Of a stretch of DNA of 64,000 bases, positions 54,730 through 63,904 are shown in pieces. Numbering within the stretch: the first letter of the stretch is position 1; each line of letters begins with the position of its first letter. This DNA is from Reichenbachiella sp039941815. GTDB lineage: Bacteria; Bacteroidota; Bacteroidia; Cytophagales; Cyclobacteriaceae. The notes beneath the pieces were generated by a model. It searched no databases. It was not told the origin of the DNA and saw only the letters and a program-made list of their open reading frames with translations. The position numbers and the translations under genes were made by a program. The stretch lies in the NCBI RefSeq assembly GCF_039941815.1, contig NZ_JBDVDW010000076.1, positions 84,052 through 148,051 of the forward strand. The letters run 5' to 3'.

Positions 54730-55068
54730 ATGAAAGAATACCAACTAGGTGAATTTGAAGAAATAGTATTACTAACCGTTGGCGTTTTATACGACGAAGC
54801 CTACGGTGTAGCATTAAAAACCGAAATCGAACAGCGTGGCAAAAGAAGCGTCAGTATTGGTGCACTTCAATCCACGTTGCGCCGATTGGAAAGAAAAGGA
54901 TTTCTCGATAGTAAATTGGGAGAACCGGACATAGAACGGGGTGGCAAGCCTAAGAGGTTTTTTAGAATTACCGCTTATGGAAAAAAAGCCTTGTTACACT
55001 CCAAGGAAATCAGACTCAGTTTGTGGGATTCGATTCCAAAAATAGCCCTTGACTGCAAAATAGGATGA
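54730..55068 (+). CDS. PadR-family transcriptional regulator
   Basis: 112 aa winged helix: EEIVLLTVGVLYDEAYGVAL, then SIGALQSTLRRLERKGFLDS and the wing GGKPKRFFRITAYGKKAL. In Bacteroidota this type usually precedes a MacB/FtsX permease, and here the two overlap by 4 nt (ATGA). It probably represses the permease until a ligand or membrane-stress signal appears. Confidence 0.95.
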   Translation: MKEYQLGEFEEIVLLTVGVLYDEAYGVALKTEIEQRGKRSVSIGALQSTLRRLERKGFLDSKLGEPDIERGGKPKRFFRITAYGKKALLHSKEIRLSLWDSIPKIALDCKIG

Positions 55069-57758
55069 TAAGAAAAATCGCATCGAAATTTTTCAAGTTT
55101 TACTGTCATCCAGCATACTGGCTGGACATCTCTGGAGATCTGGAAGAGATCTATAGATACAATATCAGAAACAAAAAGAAATACCCTGAGCTACGGTATC
55201 TATTGCAAGTACTACAGCTCTTTCGGCCTTCGCTGATGAAATCAATTAATGAAAACTCAATAATCTCAAATCATACGATCATGCTCAAAAATTACTTCAA
55301 CGTGGCCTTCAGAAGCCTTCTCAAAAACAGACTTTATTCATTTATCAACATTTTCGGACTCGCCATTGGTATAGCGGCCTTTCTTTTGATCAATCACTAT
55401 GTAGCCTTTGAAAAAAGCTATGAAAATCATATTCAGAACAAAGAGGACATCTATCGAGTACAACTGGATGTCTACCAAAACGGTGAACTTGTCTATAAGA
55501 GTTCGGAGAACTATCCTGGCGCCGGACCGGCCTTAGTTGAAGAGTTTCCGGAGGTAATTAATTCGGCCAAGTTGTATAATATGGGCTCTAAAAACAATGT
55601 GGTAATCACTTCAGAAAATGGAGAAGAAAATCCACAGGCTCTGAAACATAGAAAATTTTTGTATGCCGAAGCTACCTTCTTGCCTATGTTTTCTAATCAG
55701 ATGATTCAGGGCGATGCAAAAACTGCTCTCGAAAAGCCCTTCACTATTGTGATCTCAGAGAGCATGGCTAAAAAATATTTTGGGAATGAAAATCCCATGG
55801 GGAAATTGCTACGGTTGGAAGATGACGATTTCAACAATGAGCTTTGTGAGGTCACAGGTGTATTCAAAGATGTCCCGGAAAATACCCATCTTAAATACGA
55901 TGTACTTATTTCGTTCAATACACTTTTTACAAGAGACACTAGTGGAAACGGCTGGGCTCAGACCCGCTATGGTAACGGATGGAAAAGAAAAGATTTCTAT
56001 ACATATGTTCAGCTCATGCCCAACACGAATCCTGAAAAGCTGGAATCACAATTCGTCGCGCTAGTAGATAAATTTAAACCACAAAATCAGGAACGCAATG
56101 CAAAAGACCTATTGTCACTCCAGCCACTCCAAGACATACATCTATTTTCCCAACTTACTGATGAAGCCGAAGTAAATGGAAATGGCGAAGGTGTGTTTTA
56201 CATTTCGATTATTGCTTTCTTTATTCTGATCATAGCCTGGGTCAATTATATAAACTTAAGTACCGCCAGATCCTTTGATCGAGGTAGAGAAGTAGGTCTC
56301 AGAAAGGTTATGGGTTCGTACAGATCCTCACTGATCATCCAGTTTCTGGTAGAGTCATTCGTGATCAATGGTCTGGCTATGCTACTAGCTTTTGCACTCA
56401 TCTTCTTTTCAACTAATCTTTTCCATAACCTAAGTGGCACGCCGCTGAGCTATATCATCTGGGCTCAACCCTGGTTCTGGGCCATGGTCGGAGGTATCGT
56501 TTTTATAGGAGCCTTGCTTTCGGGTATTTATCCTGCCTTCGTATTGTCTTCGTTCAAGCCCATTCAGGTGCTACATGGCAAGCTCCGAAACTCTTCTGGT
56601 GGAGTTGCCATGAGAAAAGCATTGGTTATTTTCCAATTTGCTATGTCTGTAGCGCTCATTGTAGGTACGGCCACAGTATTCGACCAGATGGAATATATGC
56701 AGAGCCAAAATCTTGGATTTGACATGAGTCAAACCATTGTGGTAGAACGTCCACCCAAGCAGGACACTTCCAGACAGGTAAGAATTGCTAATGTCAAGTC
56801 CTTTAAAACTGGACTAAAACAAAGGCCTGAAATCACTTCCGTAGCAGGGTCAACACTCCTACCCGGGAAAAAATTGAGGTTCAAAACACCCATACGCACT
56901 AACCTGCAATCACAAGAAGAAGCGGTTCCATTGAGTGTTGCCGGAATGGACTTTGATTTCGCAGAATCCATGAATATGGAAATCATCGCTGGCCGGGCAT
57001 TTTCAGAAGAGCTTCGCGATGACCTGGACAGCTTGGTCATAGTTACCGAGAATGCTTCCCGTGCCTTAGGGTTTGAAAATCCCGAAGACGCTATTGGGAA
57101 AAGAATAGAAATAGAGCGATTCAGGTGGAGCCCATCTATAGTAGGGGTCATGGCCGATTATCACCAGGAAAACCTAAAAGAAGAAAAACCCAAAACGCTG
57201 GTCTATCTGAGTGGCACGGGTTCGGAATACTACATGATCAAAATAAATGCTAGTAATTCTGCTGCAGCCATCACTGCGATCGAAGAGCAATGGCATAAAA
57301 GCTTTGCGGGAAATCCATTTCATTATTTTTTTCTGGATGAGTATTTCAATAGCTATTACGAATCTGAGCGCCAGTTTAAAGATCTTTTTGCGGCCTTCTC
57401 TATTCTTGCTATTATCGTCGGCTGTCTGGGGTTATTTGGTTTGTCATCTTTTACTGCGATTCAGCGAGCCCGAGAGATTGCAATTAGAAAAGTATTGGGC
57501 AGTACAGTGCTCAACATTATCCAACTGCTATCTAAGGAGTTTCTAATCCTGGTGGGCACAGCGACTATCATTATCTGGCCACTGAGCTACTACCTTATGA
57601 ATCAATGGCTCGAAAATTATCCTTATCGAATTGATATAGGATGGAGTTCTTTCGCCTACTCAGGTATTGTAGTATTATTTGTGACTGCGGTAACGATCAG
57701 TTATCAAACTCTGAAATCGGCCAGAGCTAATCCAGTGGATGCATTGAATCATGAATAA
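55065..57758 (+). CDS. ABC transporter permease (MacB/FtsX type) with N-terminal prefix domain
   Basis: 897 aa. An N-terminal segment of about 75 residues (FYCHPAYWLDISGDLEEIY) is the PadR-linked permease prefix. Two MacB-like halves follow, each with a periplasmic domain and FtsX-type membrane helices (NRLYSFINIFGLAIGIAAFL, REVGLRKVMGSYRSSLIIQF, REIAIRKVLGSTVLNIIQLL, ending ARANPVDALNHE). No ATPase gene is adjacent, which is common for these. It likely exports lipids, antibiotics or peptides together with a separate ATPase. The 3' end is duplicated about 1 kb downstream. Confidence 0.93.
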   Translation: MIRKIASKFFKFYCHPAYWLDISGDLEEIYRYNIRNKKKYPELRYLLQVLQLFRPSLMKSINENSIISNHTIMLKNYFNVAFRSLLKNRLYSFINIFGLAIGIAAFLLINHYVAFEKSYENHIQNKEDIYRVQLDVYQNGELVYKSSENYPGAGPALVEEFPEVINSAKLYNMGSKNNVVITSENGEENPQALKHRKFLYAEATFLPMFSNQMIQGDAKTALEKPFTIVISESMAKKYFGNENPMGKLLRLEDDDFNNELCEVTGVFKDVPENTHLKYDVLISFNTLFTRDTSGNGWAQTRYGNGWKRKDFYTYVQLMPNTNPEKLESQFVALVDKFKPQNQERNAKDLLSLQPLQDIHLFSQLTDEAEVNGNGEGVFYISIIAFFILIIAWVNYINLSTARSFDRGREVGLRKVMGSYRSSLIIQFLVESFVINGLAMLLAFALIFFSTNLFHNLSGTPLSYIIWAQPWFWAMVGGIVFIGALLSGIYPAFVLSSFKPIQVLHGKLRNSSGGVAMRKALVIFQFAMSVALIVGTATVFDQMEYMQSQNLGFDMSQTIVVERPPKQDTSRQVRIANVKSFKTGLKQRPEITSVAGSTLLPGKKLRFKTPIRTNLQSQEEAVPLSVAGMDFDFAESMNMEIIAGRAFSEELRDDLDSLVIVTENASRALGFENPEDAIGKRIEIERFRWSPSIVGVMADYHQENLKEEKPKTLVYLSGTGSEYYMIKINASNSAAAITAIEEQWHKSFAGNPFHYFFLDEYFNSYYESERQFKDLFAAFSILAIIVGCLGLFGLSSFTAIQRAREIAIRKVLGSTVLNIIQLLSKEFLILVGTATIIIWPLSYYLMNQWLENYPYRIDIGWSSFAYSGIVVLFVTAVTISYQTLKSARANPVDALNHE

Positions 57759-57759
57759 A
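57729..57759. repeat. 31-bp direct repeat, copy 1 (permease 3' end)
   Basis: Encodes NPVDALNHE, the stop and two following bases. An identical 31-bp copy occurs at 58794-58824, so the unrecognised gene and the terminator lie between two copies. Confidence 0.9.
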
Positions 57760-57807
57760 TAACATTAGCACGTCATTGCGAATCTGTACAGACTATCGAA
57801 AAAAAGG

Positions 57808-57854
57808 TACGTCATTGCCACGCCCTCCGGGTTCGCAATGACGTATCTTTTTTT
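57808..57854 (+). terminator. terminator / REP-like element after the permease
   Basis: TACGTCATTGC and GCAATGACGTA form a perfect 11-bp stem around a GC-rich 16-nt loop, followed by TCTTTTTTT. An additional CGTCATTGCGAA lies upstream at 57771-57782. The CGTCATTGCGA motif resembles dispersed extragenic palindromes of many bacteria. Confidence 0.75.
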
Positions 57855-58005
57855 GAGACCATCTCTTTCCTCCCTTTGATCCCTCTTCCAAAATAATTAC
57901 CTTCATACCTCCGAGGTTCATCCAGCAGTCAGCTTCACACAGCACCTTTGAGAGATTAATTGTTACGTATTGAATGTAGGGTTTGTACCTAACACAAAAA
58001 GAATC

Positions 58006-58755
58006 ATGAGCTTATCAAAACCATATAAAAGAACGGTTAGACAATTTACTAAAGAAGCTAAAAAGCAAGGTGGGTTATGGCATTATATTCAGCATGAAGA
58101 CTTTGCTGAATCTCCAGAGCATTATGTGAGAGCCTTTCTAATTATACTCAAGGATTTTAAAAACCTGTTGGATTATGTTGAACCATCAGATATAAATCTT
58201 CCAACTTATTCATTCAGGATTCATGAATTACTGCTTCGTATATGCATTGAAATTGAAGCTAATTTCGTAGCAATTCTTAAGGAAAATGGATACTCAAAGG
58301 CTGGTGACTGGAAAATGAGTGATTATAAAAAAGTAAATGTGTCTCACAGGCTTTCTTATTATGAAGTAAAATTGCCTGTTTGGAATGGAGTTCAGAACAT
58401 TAGAAGACCATTTGAAGCATGGGAAAATGACTCAAGGCTACCATGGTGGAACGCATATAATAAGACAAAACATAATAGACATACAGAATTTGAAAGGGCT
58501 ACATTCGAAAATCTAACAAATAGTATATGCGCCTTGATTACACTTTTATCGGCTCAATTTGAGGATAATGATTTTGCAGCAACGGATATGGGGTTAAGTA
58601 TGGGTGGAGGACATCAAGATGGTATGGAATCAACTATCGGGGGCTATTTTAGAGTTAAATATCCAGATAACTGGCCTGAAGAAGAGAAGTATGGGTTTTT
58701 ATGGTCGACCGTCAAAAACGGAGAAAACCCTATTACCACTTATAGCTACGAATGA
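58006..58755 (+). CDS. hypothetical protein with KHxR motif, between direct repeats
   Basis: About 249 aa, start at ATG 58006 (a TTG 12 codons upstream is less likely). It is soluble and mixed alpha/beta, with no signal peptide. Distinct features are SFRIHELLLRICIEIEANF, then PWWNAYNKTKHNRHTEF and a C-terminal GGYFRVKYPDNWPEEEK. The WWxAYNxxKH(x)R pattern occurs in a group of uncharacterised proteins; the combination of a helical core with a KHxRH motif recalls HEPN-like RNases, but this is a weak resemblance. It lies between two copies of a permease 3' end, so it may have been acquired recently. Confidence 0.75.
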   Translation: MSLSKPYKRTVRQFTKEAKKQGGLWHYIQHEDFAESPEHYVRAFLIILKDFKNLLDYVEPSDINLPTYSFRIHELLLRICIEIEANFVAILKENGYSKAGDWKMSDYKKVNVSHRLSYYEVKLPVWNGVQNIRRPFEAWENDSRLPWWNAYNKTKHNRHTEFERATFENLTNSICALITLLSAQFEDNDFAATDMGLSMGGGHQDGMESTIGGYFRVKYPDNWPEEEKYGFLWSTVKNGENPITTYSYE

Positions 58756-58769
58756 AGTTCTCTCCCCAC

Positions 58770-58823
58770 TTTCAAGCCTTCGCCACTCACTCCAATCCAG
58801 TGGATGCATTGAATCATGAATAA
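58770..58823 (+). pseudogene. C-terminal fragment of a MacB/FtsX permease
   Basis: In frame it reads FQAFATHSNPVDALNHE then TAA, the last 17 residues of a permease of the type at 55065-57758. The final nine codons are identical to that gene, while the upstream FQAFATHS differs from YQTLKSARA. The fragment has no upstream permease body; the hypothetical gene ends just before it. It is therefore either a relic of a second permease interrupted by the 58006 gene or a product of recombination. Confidence 0.65.
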
Positions 58824-58824
58824 A
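58794..58824. repeat. 31-bp direct repeat, copy 2
   Basis: Identical to 57729-57759. It also contains the stop codon and last codons of the minus-strand 2H phosphoesterase. Confidence 0.9.
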
Positions 58825-59380
58825 CAGGATACAAGTCCAGGAGTGGCATCTTTTTGAATACATCAAACGAACGCTCAGGACTTGTTCTTTTAAGAATAGT
58901 AAGCTCGTACGCATCAAAAGTTCTGGTGTAACTTTTGAAGGAGTATTCAAAGCAATAGGCTTTATTGAATATCCGGCGTTCGAGCCCCTTTGCGATAGTC
59001 ACATGCGGGGTTCTTACCACTCGGCTTGACTTCCTTAGTTTATACAGAATTACTGTCTGTTTAAACGCTTCGGTAAGTTTTTCAAAGTTTCCGTATTCTT
59101 CCAATCTGGCAAAAATAGTACGTGAATCAGCAAAAGCATCAAAACCATCTATGGTGAAACTAAAGCTTTCAACTTCGCTTATCGTCTCAAGCAATTTGGT
59201 AAAAAATGATTCTTCAATACCTGAGGGTATAATTACATTGCCGACAGTGATATGCCCTGCAGTATGCAATTCGTCGACATATCCATAACGCTCCTCAAAA
59301 CACTTTTTGAACACTGAGATTTCCTCTCTGACAATGGCTGGAAGCGAAAAAACAATCTGATACTCCTGAGGATACTTCAT
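58814..59380 (-). CDS. 2H phosphoesterase (2'-5' RNA ligase/CPDase-like)
   Basis: 188 aa. Two His-x-Thr motifs are present, HITV near residue 43 and HVTI near residue 125, spaced as in 2H phosphoesterases. Such enzymes open cyclic phosphates or hydrolyse 2'-5' linked oligonucleotides. Its 3' end runs into the 31-bp repeat, so the terminal residues (LYPVYS) may be newly created. Divergent from dinB, with which it shares the 90-nt operator region. A role linked to nucleic-acid damage is inference. Confidence 0.88.
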   Translation of the reverse strand: MKYPQEYQIVFSLPAIVREEISVFKKCFEERYGYVDELHTAGHITVGNVIIPSGIEESFFTKLLETISEVESFSFTIDGFDAFADSRTIFARLEEYGNFEKLTEAFKQTVILYKLRKSSRVVRTPHVTIAKGLERRIFNKAYCFEYSFKSYTRTFDAYELTILKRTSPERSFDVFKKMPLLDLYPVYS

Positions 59381-59409
59381 AATTACACTGGTTTTGCTTG
59401 CTCTAAATT

Positions 59410-59443
59410 ACTAATTATTTTAGTTATTACTATATTATTTAGT
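59410..59443 (+). promoter_or_regulatory. two tandem ACTA-N7-TAGT palindromes before the dinB-dnaE cassette
   Basis: ACTAATTATTTTAGT (59410-59424) and ACTATATTATTTAGT (59429-59443) are two 15-bp palindromes with identical arms and a 19-bp centre-to-centre distance, i.e. close to two helical turns. They precede a TATTTTTG element (-7-like, 59443-59450) and the dinB start at 59470. They look like operators for a LexA- or S24-type repressor. Confidence 0.6.
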
Positions 59444-59469
59444 ATTTTTGTTAAAAACTTTAAAAGAAT

Positions 59470-60687
59470 ATGAGCTACCAAAAGTCCATTGTGCACATGG
59501 ATCTGGACACCTTTTTTGTCTCCTGCGAGCGATTGCATGATCGTCGACTACTCCATAAGCCGGTGCTCATCGGTGGGACATCGGATCGTGGGGTAGTGGC
59601 TTCGTGCAGTTATGAAGCTCGGGCTTTTGGCATTCATTCTGCTATGCCAATGAAGATGGCTCGGCAGCTTTGTCCCGAAGCTATTATTATAAAGGGAAAC
59701 TCCGGACTCTATACCAAGATGTCACAGGCTGTCACAGACATCATCAAAGAGAATGTACCCCTGTTTGAAAAATCATCCATTGATGAGTTTTATATTGACC
59801 TCTCTGGTATGGATCACTTTTTTGGCTGCATGCAATGGGCCTCCGATATAAAAGAAAAAATAGTCAAAGAAACTCACCTACCTATCTCATTTGGGCTATC
59901 TCAAAATAAAACAGTATCTAAGGTGGCCACCAATGAAATCAAACCCAATAATCAACTGCAGGTGGCCTATGGGCAGGAAAAATCTTTTCTAGCTCCTCTT
60001 TCTGTTAAGAAAATCCCCATGGTAGGAGACAAAACCTATCAGTCTCTCCGTCAGTTGGGTATCCGCTACATTCGCACCCTCCAGGAGATGCCTGTAGAAC
60101 TCATGGAAAGAACCTTTGGTCGGCATGGGATTACCATGTGGAAAAAGGCTCAAGGCATTGATAACACGCCTGTGATTCCTCATCACGAAAGAAAATCTAT
60201 TTCTACCGAACGTACCTTCGACCGAGATACCACAGATGTGCGCAAGCTCAAAAGCATCATGCTGGCTATGGCCGAAAATCTGGCCTTTCAGCTCAGAAGG
60301 GGTCAAAAGCTAACAGCCTGTATCACCGTCAAGGTTAGATACTCAGACTTCAACACCTATACTCTTCAAAATAAAATTCCTTATACATCCGCGGACCACA
60401 TTCTGATTCCAAAAATCATGGAGATGTTTGACAGGCTATATAATAAACGCCTACTGGTCCGGCTAATTGGCGTTCGATACAGTCATCTCGCAGAAGGCTA
60501 TTATCAGATCAACCTATTTGAAGATAGTGAAGAAGCCATTCGCTTGTATCAGGCGATGGATAAGATGAGAGATAAACATGGAGATAGGAAAGTCATGCGT
60601 GCTTCAGGGATTGAAGCTCGCACAATCAGTAGGTTTAACCCATTTAATGGTGAACCGCCCCCACTATTAGCTAACAGAAGAACTTAG
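59470..60687 (+). CDS. dinB: DNA polymerase IV-like Y-family polymerase
   Basis: 405 aa. Catalytic residues lie in HMDLDTFFVSCE (Asp11 and the FF steric gate) and SIDEFYID near residue 104. The little finger and thumb follow, and a clamp-binding motif QINLFE is present near residue 350. It extends from damaged templates. Start at the ATG 59470, preceded by two palindromes. The downstream dnaE-like gene is 53 nt away, so they form a translesion cassette. No imuA-like gene is visible. Confidence 0.94.
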   Translation: MSYQKSIVHMDLDTFFVSCERLHDRRLLHKPVLIGGTSDRGVVASCSYEARAFGIHSAMPMKMARQLCPEAIIIKGNSGLYTKMSQAVTDIIKENVPLFEKSSIDEFYIDLSGMDHFFGCMQWASDIKEKIVKETHLPISFGLSQNKTVSKVATNEIKPNNQLQVAYGQEKSFLAPLSVKKIPMVGDKTYQSLRQLGIRYIRTLQEMPVELMERTFGRHGITMWKKAQGIDNTPVIPHHERKSISTERTFDRDTTDVRKLKSIMLAMAENLAFQLRRGQKLTACITVKVRYSDFNTYTLQNKIPYTSADHILIPKIMEMFDRLYNKRLLVRLIGVRYSHLAEGYYQINLFEDSEEAIRLYQAMDKMRDKHGDRKVMRASGIEARTISRFNPFNGEPPPLLANRRT

Positions 60688-60740
60688 ATCGTTACATGCC
60701 CGACAAAAACTATGACTATGGACTAAAAGCGTAGATAAAA

Positions 60741-63700
60741 ATGTATCTCAACACTCACTCATATTTCAGTTTCAAGTATGGAGTCATGTCCATTGACACA
60801 TTGCTGCAAGAGGCAAAAAGCAGAGACATTTCAGCATTTGCACTCACTGACATCAATAGTACAGCCGGATGTCTAAAATTTGTGAGAGATGCGGCTAAGC
60901 ATGATATATCTCCTATTTTGGGAGTAGATTTTAGAAATGGTACGAAACAGCAATTTGTCGCCATTGCCCAAAACAATGCAGGTTTTCAGGAAATTAATAT
61001 TTTCTTATCAAAGCATTTACACCATGGCACTGAAATCCCCAGTCAGGCGCCAGCATTCGAAAATGTCTATGTGATATATCCATTTTTATCTTGCCTCACT
61101 CATCGTTTATTAGCCCATGAGTACATTGGCGTATCACCACGAGAGATATTAAAAGTTCCTTTTTCGAAATGGAAAGATCATCTCAAAAAACTTGTCCTAT
61201 TCCCAACAGTTACATTCAGAGACAAACGAGACTTCAATATCCACAGACTGCTACGTGCTATAGACAACAACACCCTGCTCAGCAAGTTGCCCAAGCAGGA
61301 AGAAGGCTCTCCCTCAGACCTGATTTACTCCAAGTCTGAATTATTAAATATCTATGAAAACAACACTCAACTTATCGAAAATACAGAAAAAATCATTGCC
61401 AGCTGCCATATCCATTTTGAGTTTGGTGATCAATACCCTCATAAAAATCTCAAGACGTATACTGGATCCGACAAAGAAGATTATAAACTTATTCGACGCA
61501 AGTGCCTTGAGGGTATGTCATACCGATATCCTAACTCAAATTACAAAATATATAAACGCCTGGCTACAGAGTTACAAATCGTCAGGCAAAAGAGATTTAT
61601 CTCTTATTTTTTGGTGAATTGGGATATCATTGACTATGCACTGAAGAAGGGGTATTTCTATGTTGGGAGAGGAAGTGGAGCTAACAGCATCATGGCCTAT
61701 CTTCTTCGAATTACGGATGTAGACCCCATAGAGCTTGACCTCTATTTCGAACGGTTTATCAATCTCTATCGTAAAAATCCGCCCGACTTTGATATCGATT
61801 TTTCGTGGCGGGATCGGGATGATATTACCAGGTATATTTTCGAAAAATTCAGCTATGACCGAGTGTGCTTACTAGCTACTTATAACACTTTCAAATTCAA
61901 AGCAGCTGTACGCGAGCTTGGAAAAGTATGTGGACTCCCTCCCCACGAAATCAGTTTGTTGTCAGCGATTGACAGAGATCATCTCGAAGTAGCAATAAAA
62001 AAATATGACGGCCTTGCCCGCTCGGTTCTTAAGTATGCTTTCCTCATGCATGGAATCCCTAGTCATTTGAGTGTACATGCCAGTGGCATTATTATTTCGG
62101 AGCAGCCTATCTATCATTATACGGCCACTAGTATGCCTCCTAAAGGTTTTCCCATTACTCATTTTGATATGGTCGAAGCTGAGGATGCTGGCCTTTTCAA
62201 ATTTGATATTTTAAGTCAACGCGGGTTGAGTAAAATCAAAGATGCTTTGGAAATAATCAAGTATAATAATCCGAATGATAGCGAAATTGATATTCATGAT
62301 ACAAAAAAAAATTTTGCAGATAGTAAAGTCAAGTCCTTGCTTCGAAACGGGCGTGCAATAGGTTGCTTTTATGTAGAGTCCCCAGCTATGCGCATGCTTT
62401 TGAAAAAACTGCATGCCGACAATTACCTGGGGCTTGTAGCTGCCAGTTCGGTCATCCGACCAGGCGTAGCCAAATCTGGTATGATGCGTGAGTATATTCT
62501 CAGATTTCGGATTCCCGAAAGACGTAATGACGCTCATCCTATTTTAGCTGACCTCATGCCTGAAACTTATGGCGTCATGGTCTATCAGGAAGATGTAATC
62601 AAAGTAGCACATTACTTTGCTGGCCTTACACTGGGTGAATCAGATAGACTCCGCCGTGGTATGTCAGGTAAATATCGATCTAGGGATGAGTTTAAAGAAG
62701 TCGAAAAGCAATTTTTCATTAGTTGTAAAAAAATGGGACATAGCGAAAAGCTCACGAATGACATATGGTACCAAATCATGAGTTTTGCCGGCTATGCTTT
62801 TGCAAAAGGGCATTCTGCATCTTATGCGATTGAGAGTTATCAATGCCTCTATTTAAAAGCGCATTACCCTTTAGAATATCTTGTAGGTGTCATTAATAAT
62901 GGGGGTGGTTTTTATGGCATTGATTTATACATACACGAAGCAAGAATGCATGATGCAAAAATTGAAGCCCCATGTATCAACACTTCTCAAAATGAGTCTA
63001 TTATTAAAGGGAAAACTATTTATCTCGGTTTTCACACCGTGAATGAAATAGAGGCTCAAACGATTATTGAAGTTCTAAATAAGAGAGAAGACCATGGGCC
63101 TTTTAGAAGTTTAGAGCATTTCACTGATTCTGTAAATATCTCCCTCGAACAACTCAAAATACTCATCAGAGTAGGGGCTTTCAAAACTATAGAGCCTAAT
63201 AAAAAGAAACTCCTGTGGCATGCGCACCTGCTATTATCAAAGGACTCAAAGTATGCTGCACCTACACTATTTCAAACCAGAGCAAAAAAATATAAACTCC
63301 CTACGTTATATTATGATCCAAGAGAAGACGGCTTTGATGAAATGGAAATTCTCCACTTCCCTCTCAAAGATCCTTTCGGTCTGATAAAGGAATACTCACG
63401 TGATAACATTATTTTGGCCCATGAGATGGCCAAACACAAAAATCAATTAGTAACTATGTTAGGCTATATGGTGACACGTAAACAGACCAAGACATCAGAT
63501 AGTAAAAATATGAGCTTCGGTACCTTTATCGATGAGGCGGGTGATTTTATAGACACTGTACATTTCCCGCCCTCCCTGAGGCAATATCCCTTTCGGGGAA
63601 AGGGTGTATATGAAATCAAAGGCAAGCTAGTAGAAGAGTTTGATTTTATGTCGGTCGAGGTCGTGTCCCTGATCAAGATACATTATGTGAATATGGATGA

Positions 63701-63749
63701 TTTGGAGCCTTTGGCTGAGCGTTCTGATCAGGTAGTTATTAGGGCTTAG
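60741..63749 (+). CDS. short DnaE-type (error-prone) DNA polymerase III alpha subunit
   Basis: 1002 aa, shorter than replicative DnaE (about 1160). The polymerase core is intact: GRGSGANSIMAYLLRITDVD, the PDFDIDF aspartates near residue 350, LTLGESDRLRRGMSGK and FAKGHSASYAIESYQ. The N-terminal PHP domain is degenerate: YLNTHSYFS replaces the usual HxHxxYS, TDIN replaces TDH and GVDF replaces GxE, so proofreading is unlikely. The C-terminal OB-like domain is shortened. Together with dinB it resembles the DnaE2/ImuC damage-tolerance polymerase. Ends 156 nt before the 5S gene, on the opposite strand to it. Confidence 0.92.
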   Translation: MYLNTHSYFSFKYGVMSIDTLLQEAKSRDISAFALTDINSTAGCLKFVRDAAKHDISPILGVDFRNGTKQQFVAIAQNNAGFQEINIFLSKHLHHGTEIPSQAPAFENVYVIYPFLSCLTHRLLAHEYIGVSPREILKVPFSKWKDHLKKLVLFPTVTFRDKRDFNIHRLLRAIDNNTLLSKLPKQEEGSPSDLIYSKSELLNIYENNTQLIENTEKIIASCHIHFEFGDQYPHKNLKTYTGSDKEDYKLIRRKCLEGMSYRYPNSNYKIYKRLATELQIVRQKRFISYFLVNWDIIDYALKKGYFYVGRGSGANSIMAYLLRITDVDPIELDLYFERFINLYRKNPPDFDIDFSWRDRDDITRYIFEKFSYDRVCLLATYNTFKFKAAVRELGKVCGLPPHEISLLSAIDRDHLEVAIKKYDGLARSVLKYAFLMHGIPSHLSVHASGIIISEQPIYHYTATSMPPKGFPITHFDMVEAEDAGLFKFDILSQRGLSKIKDALEIIKYNNPNDSEIDIHDTKKNFADSKVKSLLRNGRAIGCFYVESPAMRMLLKKLHADNYLGLVAASSVIRPGVAKSGMMREYILRFRIPERRNDAHPILADLMPETYGVMVYQEDVIKVAHYFAGLTLGESDRLRRGMSGKYRSRDEFKEVEKQFFISCKKMGHSEKLTNDIWYQIMSFAGYAFAKGHSASYAIESYQCLYLKAHYPLEYLVGVINNGGGFYGIDLYIHEARMHDAKIEAPCINTSQNESIIKGKTIYLGFHTVNEIEAQTIIEVLNKREDHGPFRSLEHFTDSVNISLEQLKILIRVGAFKTIEPNKKKLLWHAHLLLSKDSKYAAPTLFQTRAKKYKLPTLYYDPREDGFDEMEILHFPLKDPFGLIKEYSRDNIILAHEMAKHKNQLVTMLGYMVTRKQTKTSDSKNMSFGTFIDEAGDFIDTVHFPPSLRQYPFRGKGVYEIKGKLVEEFDFMSVEVVSLIKIHYVNMDDLEPLAERSDQVVIRA

Positions 63750-63857
63750 TCGAGAAGTGTCACTGGCTAGGTTGTTATTTGTTGTTGTTGTGCTGGCGAT
63801 AGAGTTGTCGAAGTGCCAGACAGCGGGCTATTGGTATTATTGTAGTAAGGATGGAGC

Positions 63858-63893
63858 ATAAAAAAACCCTGACTAAATAAATAATCAGGGTTT
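63858..63893 (-). terminator. rRNA operon terminator
   Basis: Read on the minus strand: AAACCCTGA stem, 12-nt AT-rich loop, TCAGGGTTT stem, then a T-run (TTTTTT). It lies 11 nt after the 5S 3' end. The region upstream of it (63750-63857) is GTT-rich and otherwise empty. Confidence 0.88.
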
Positions 63894-63904
63894 GTTGATA
63901 AAAT

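Noticed and set aside
55065..58824. Transposon ends around the KHxR gene
   Set aside because: The 31-bp repeat is coding sequence of a permease and shows no terminal inverted repeats or transposase.
59470..63749. Complete ImuA-ImuB-DnaE2 mutasome
   Set aside because: No imuA-like gene precedes the pair, and the Y-family protein has intact DinB catalytic residues, so it is an active polymerase rather than ImuB.
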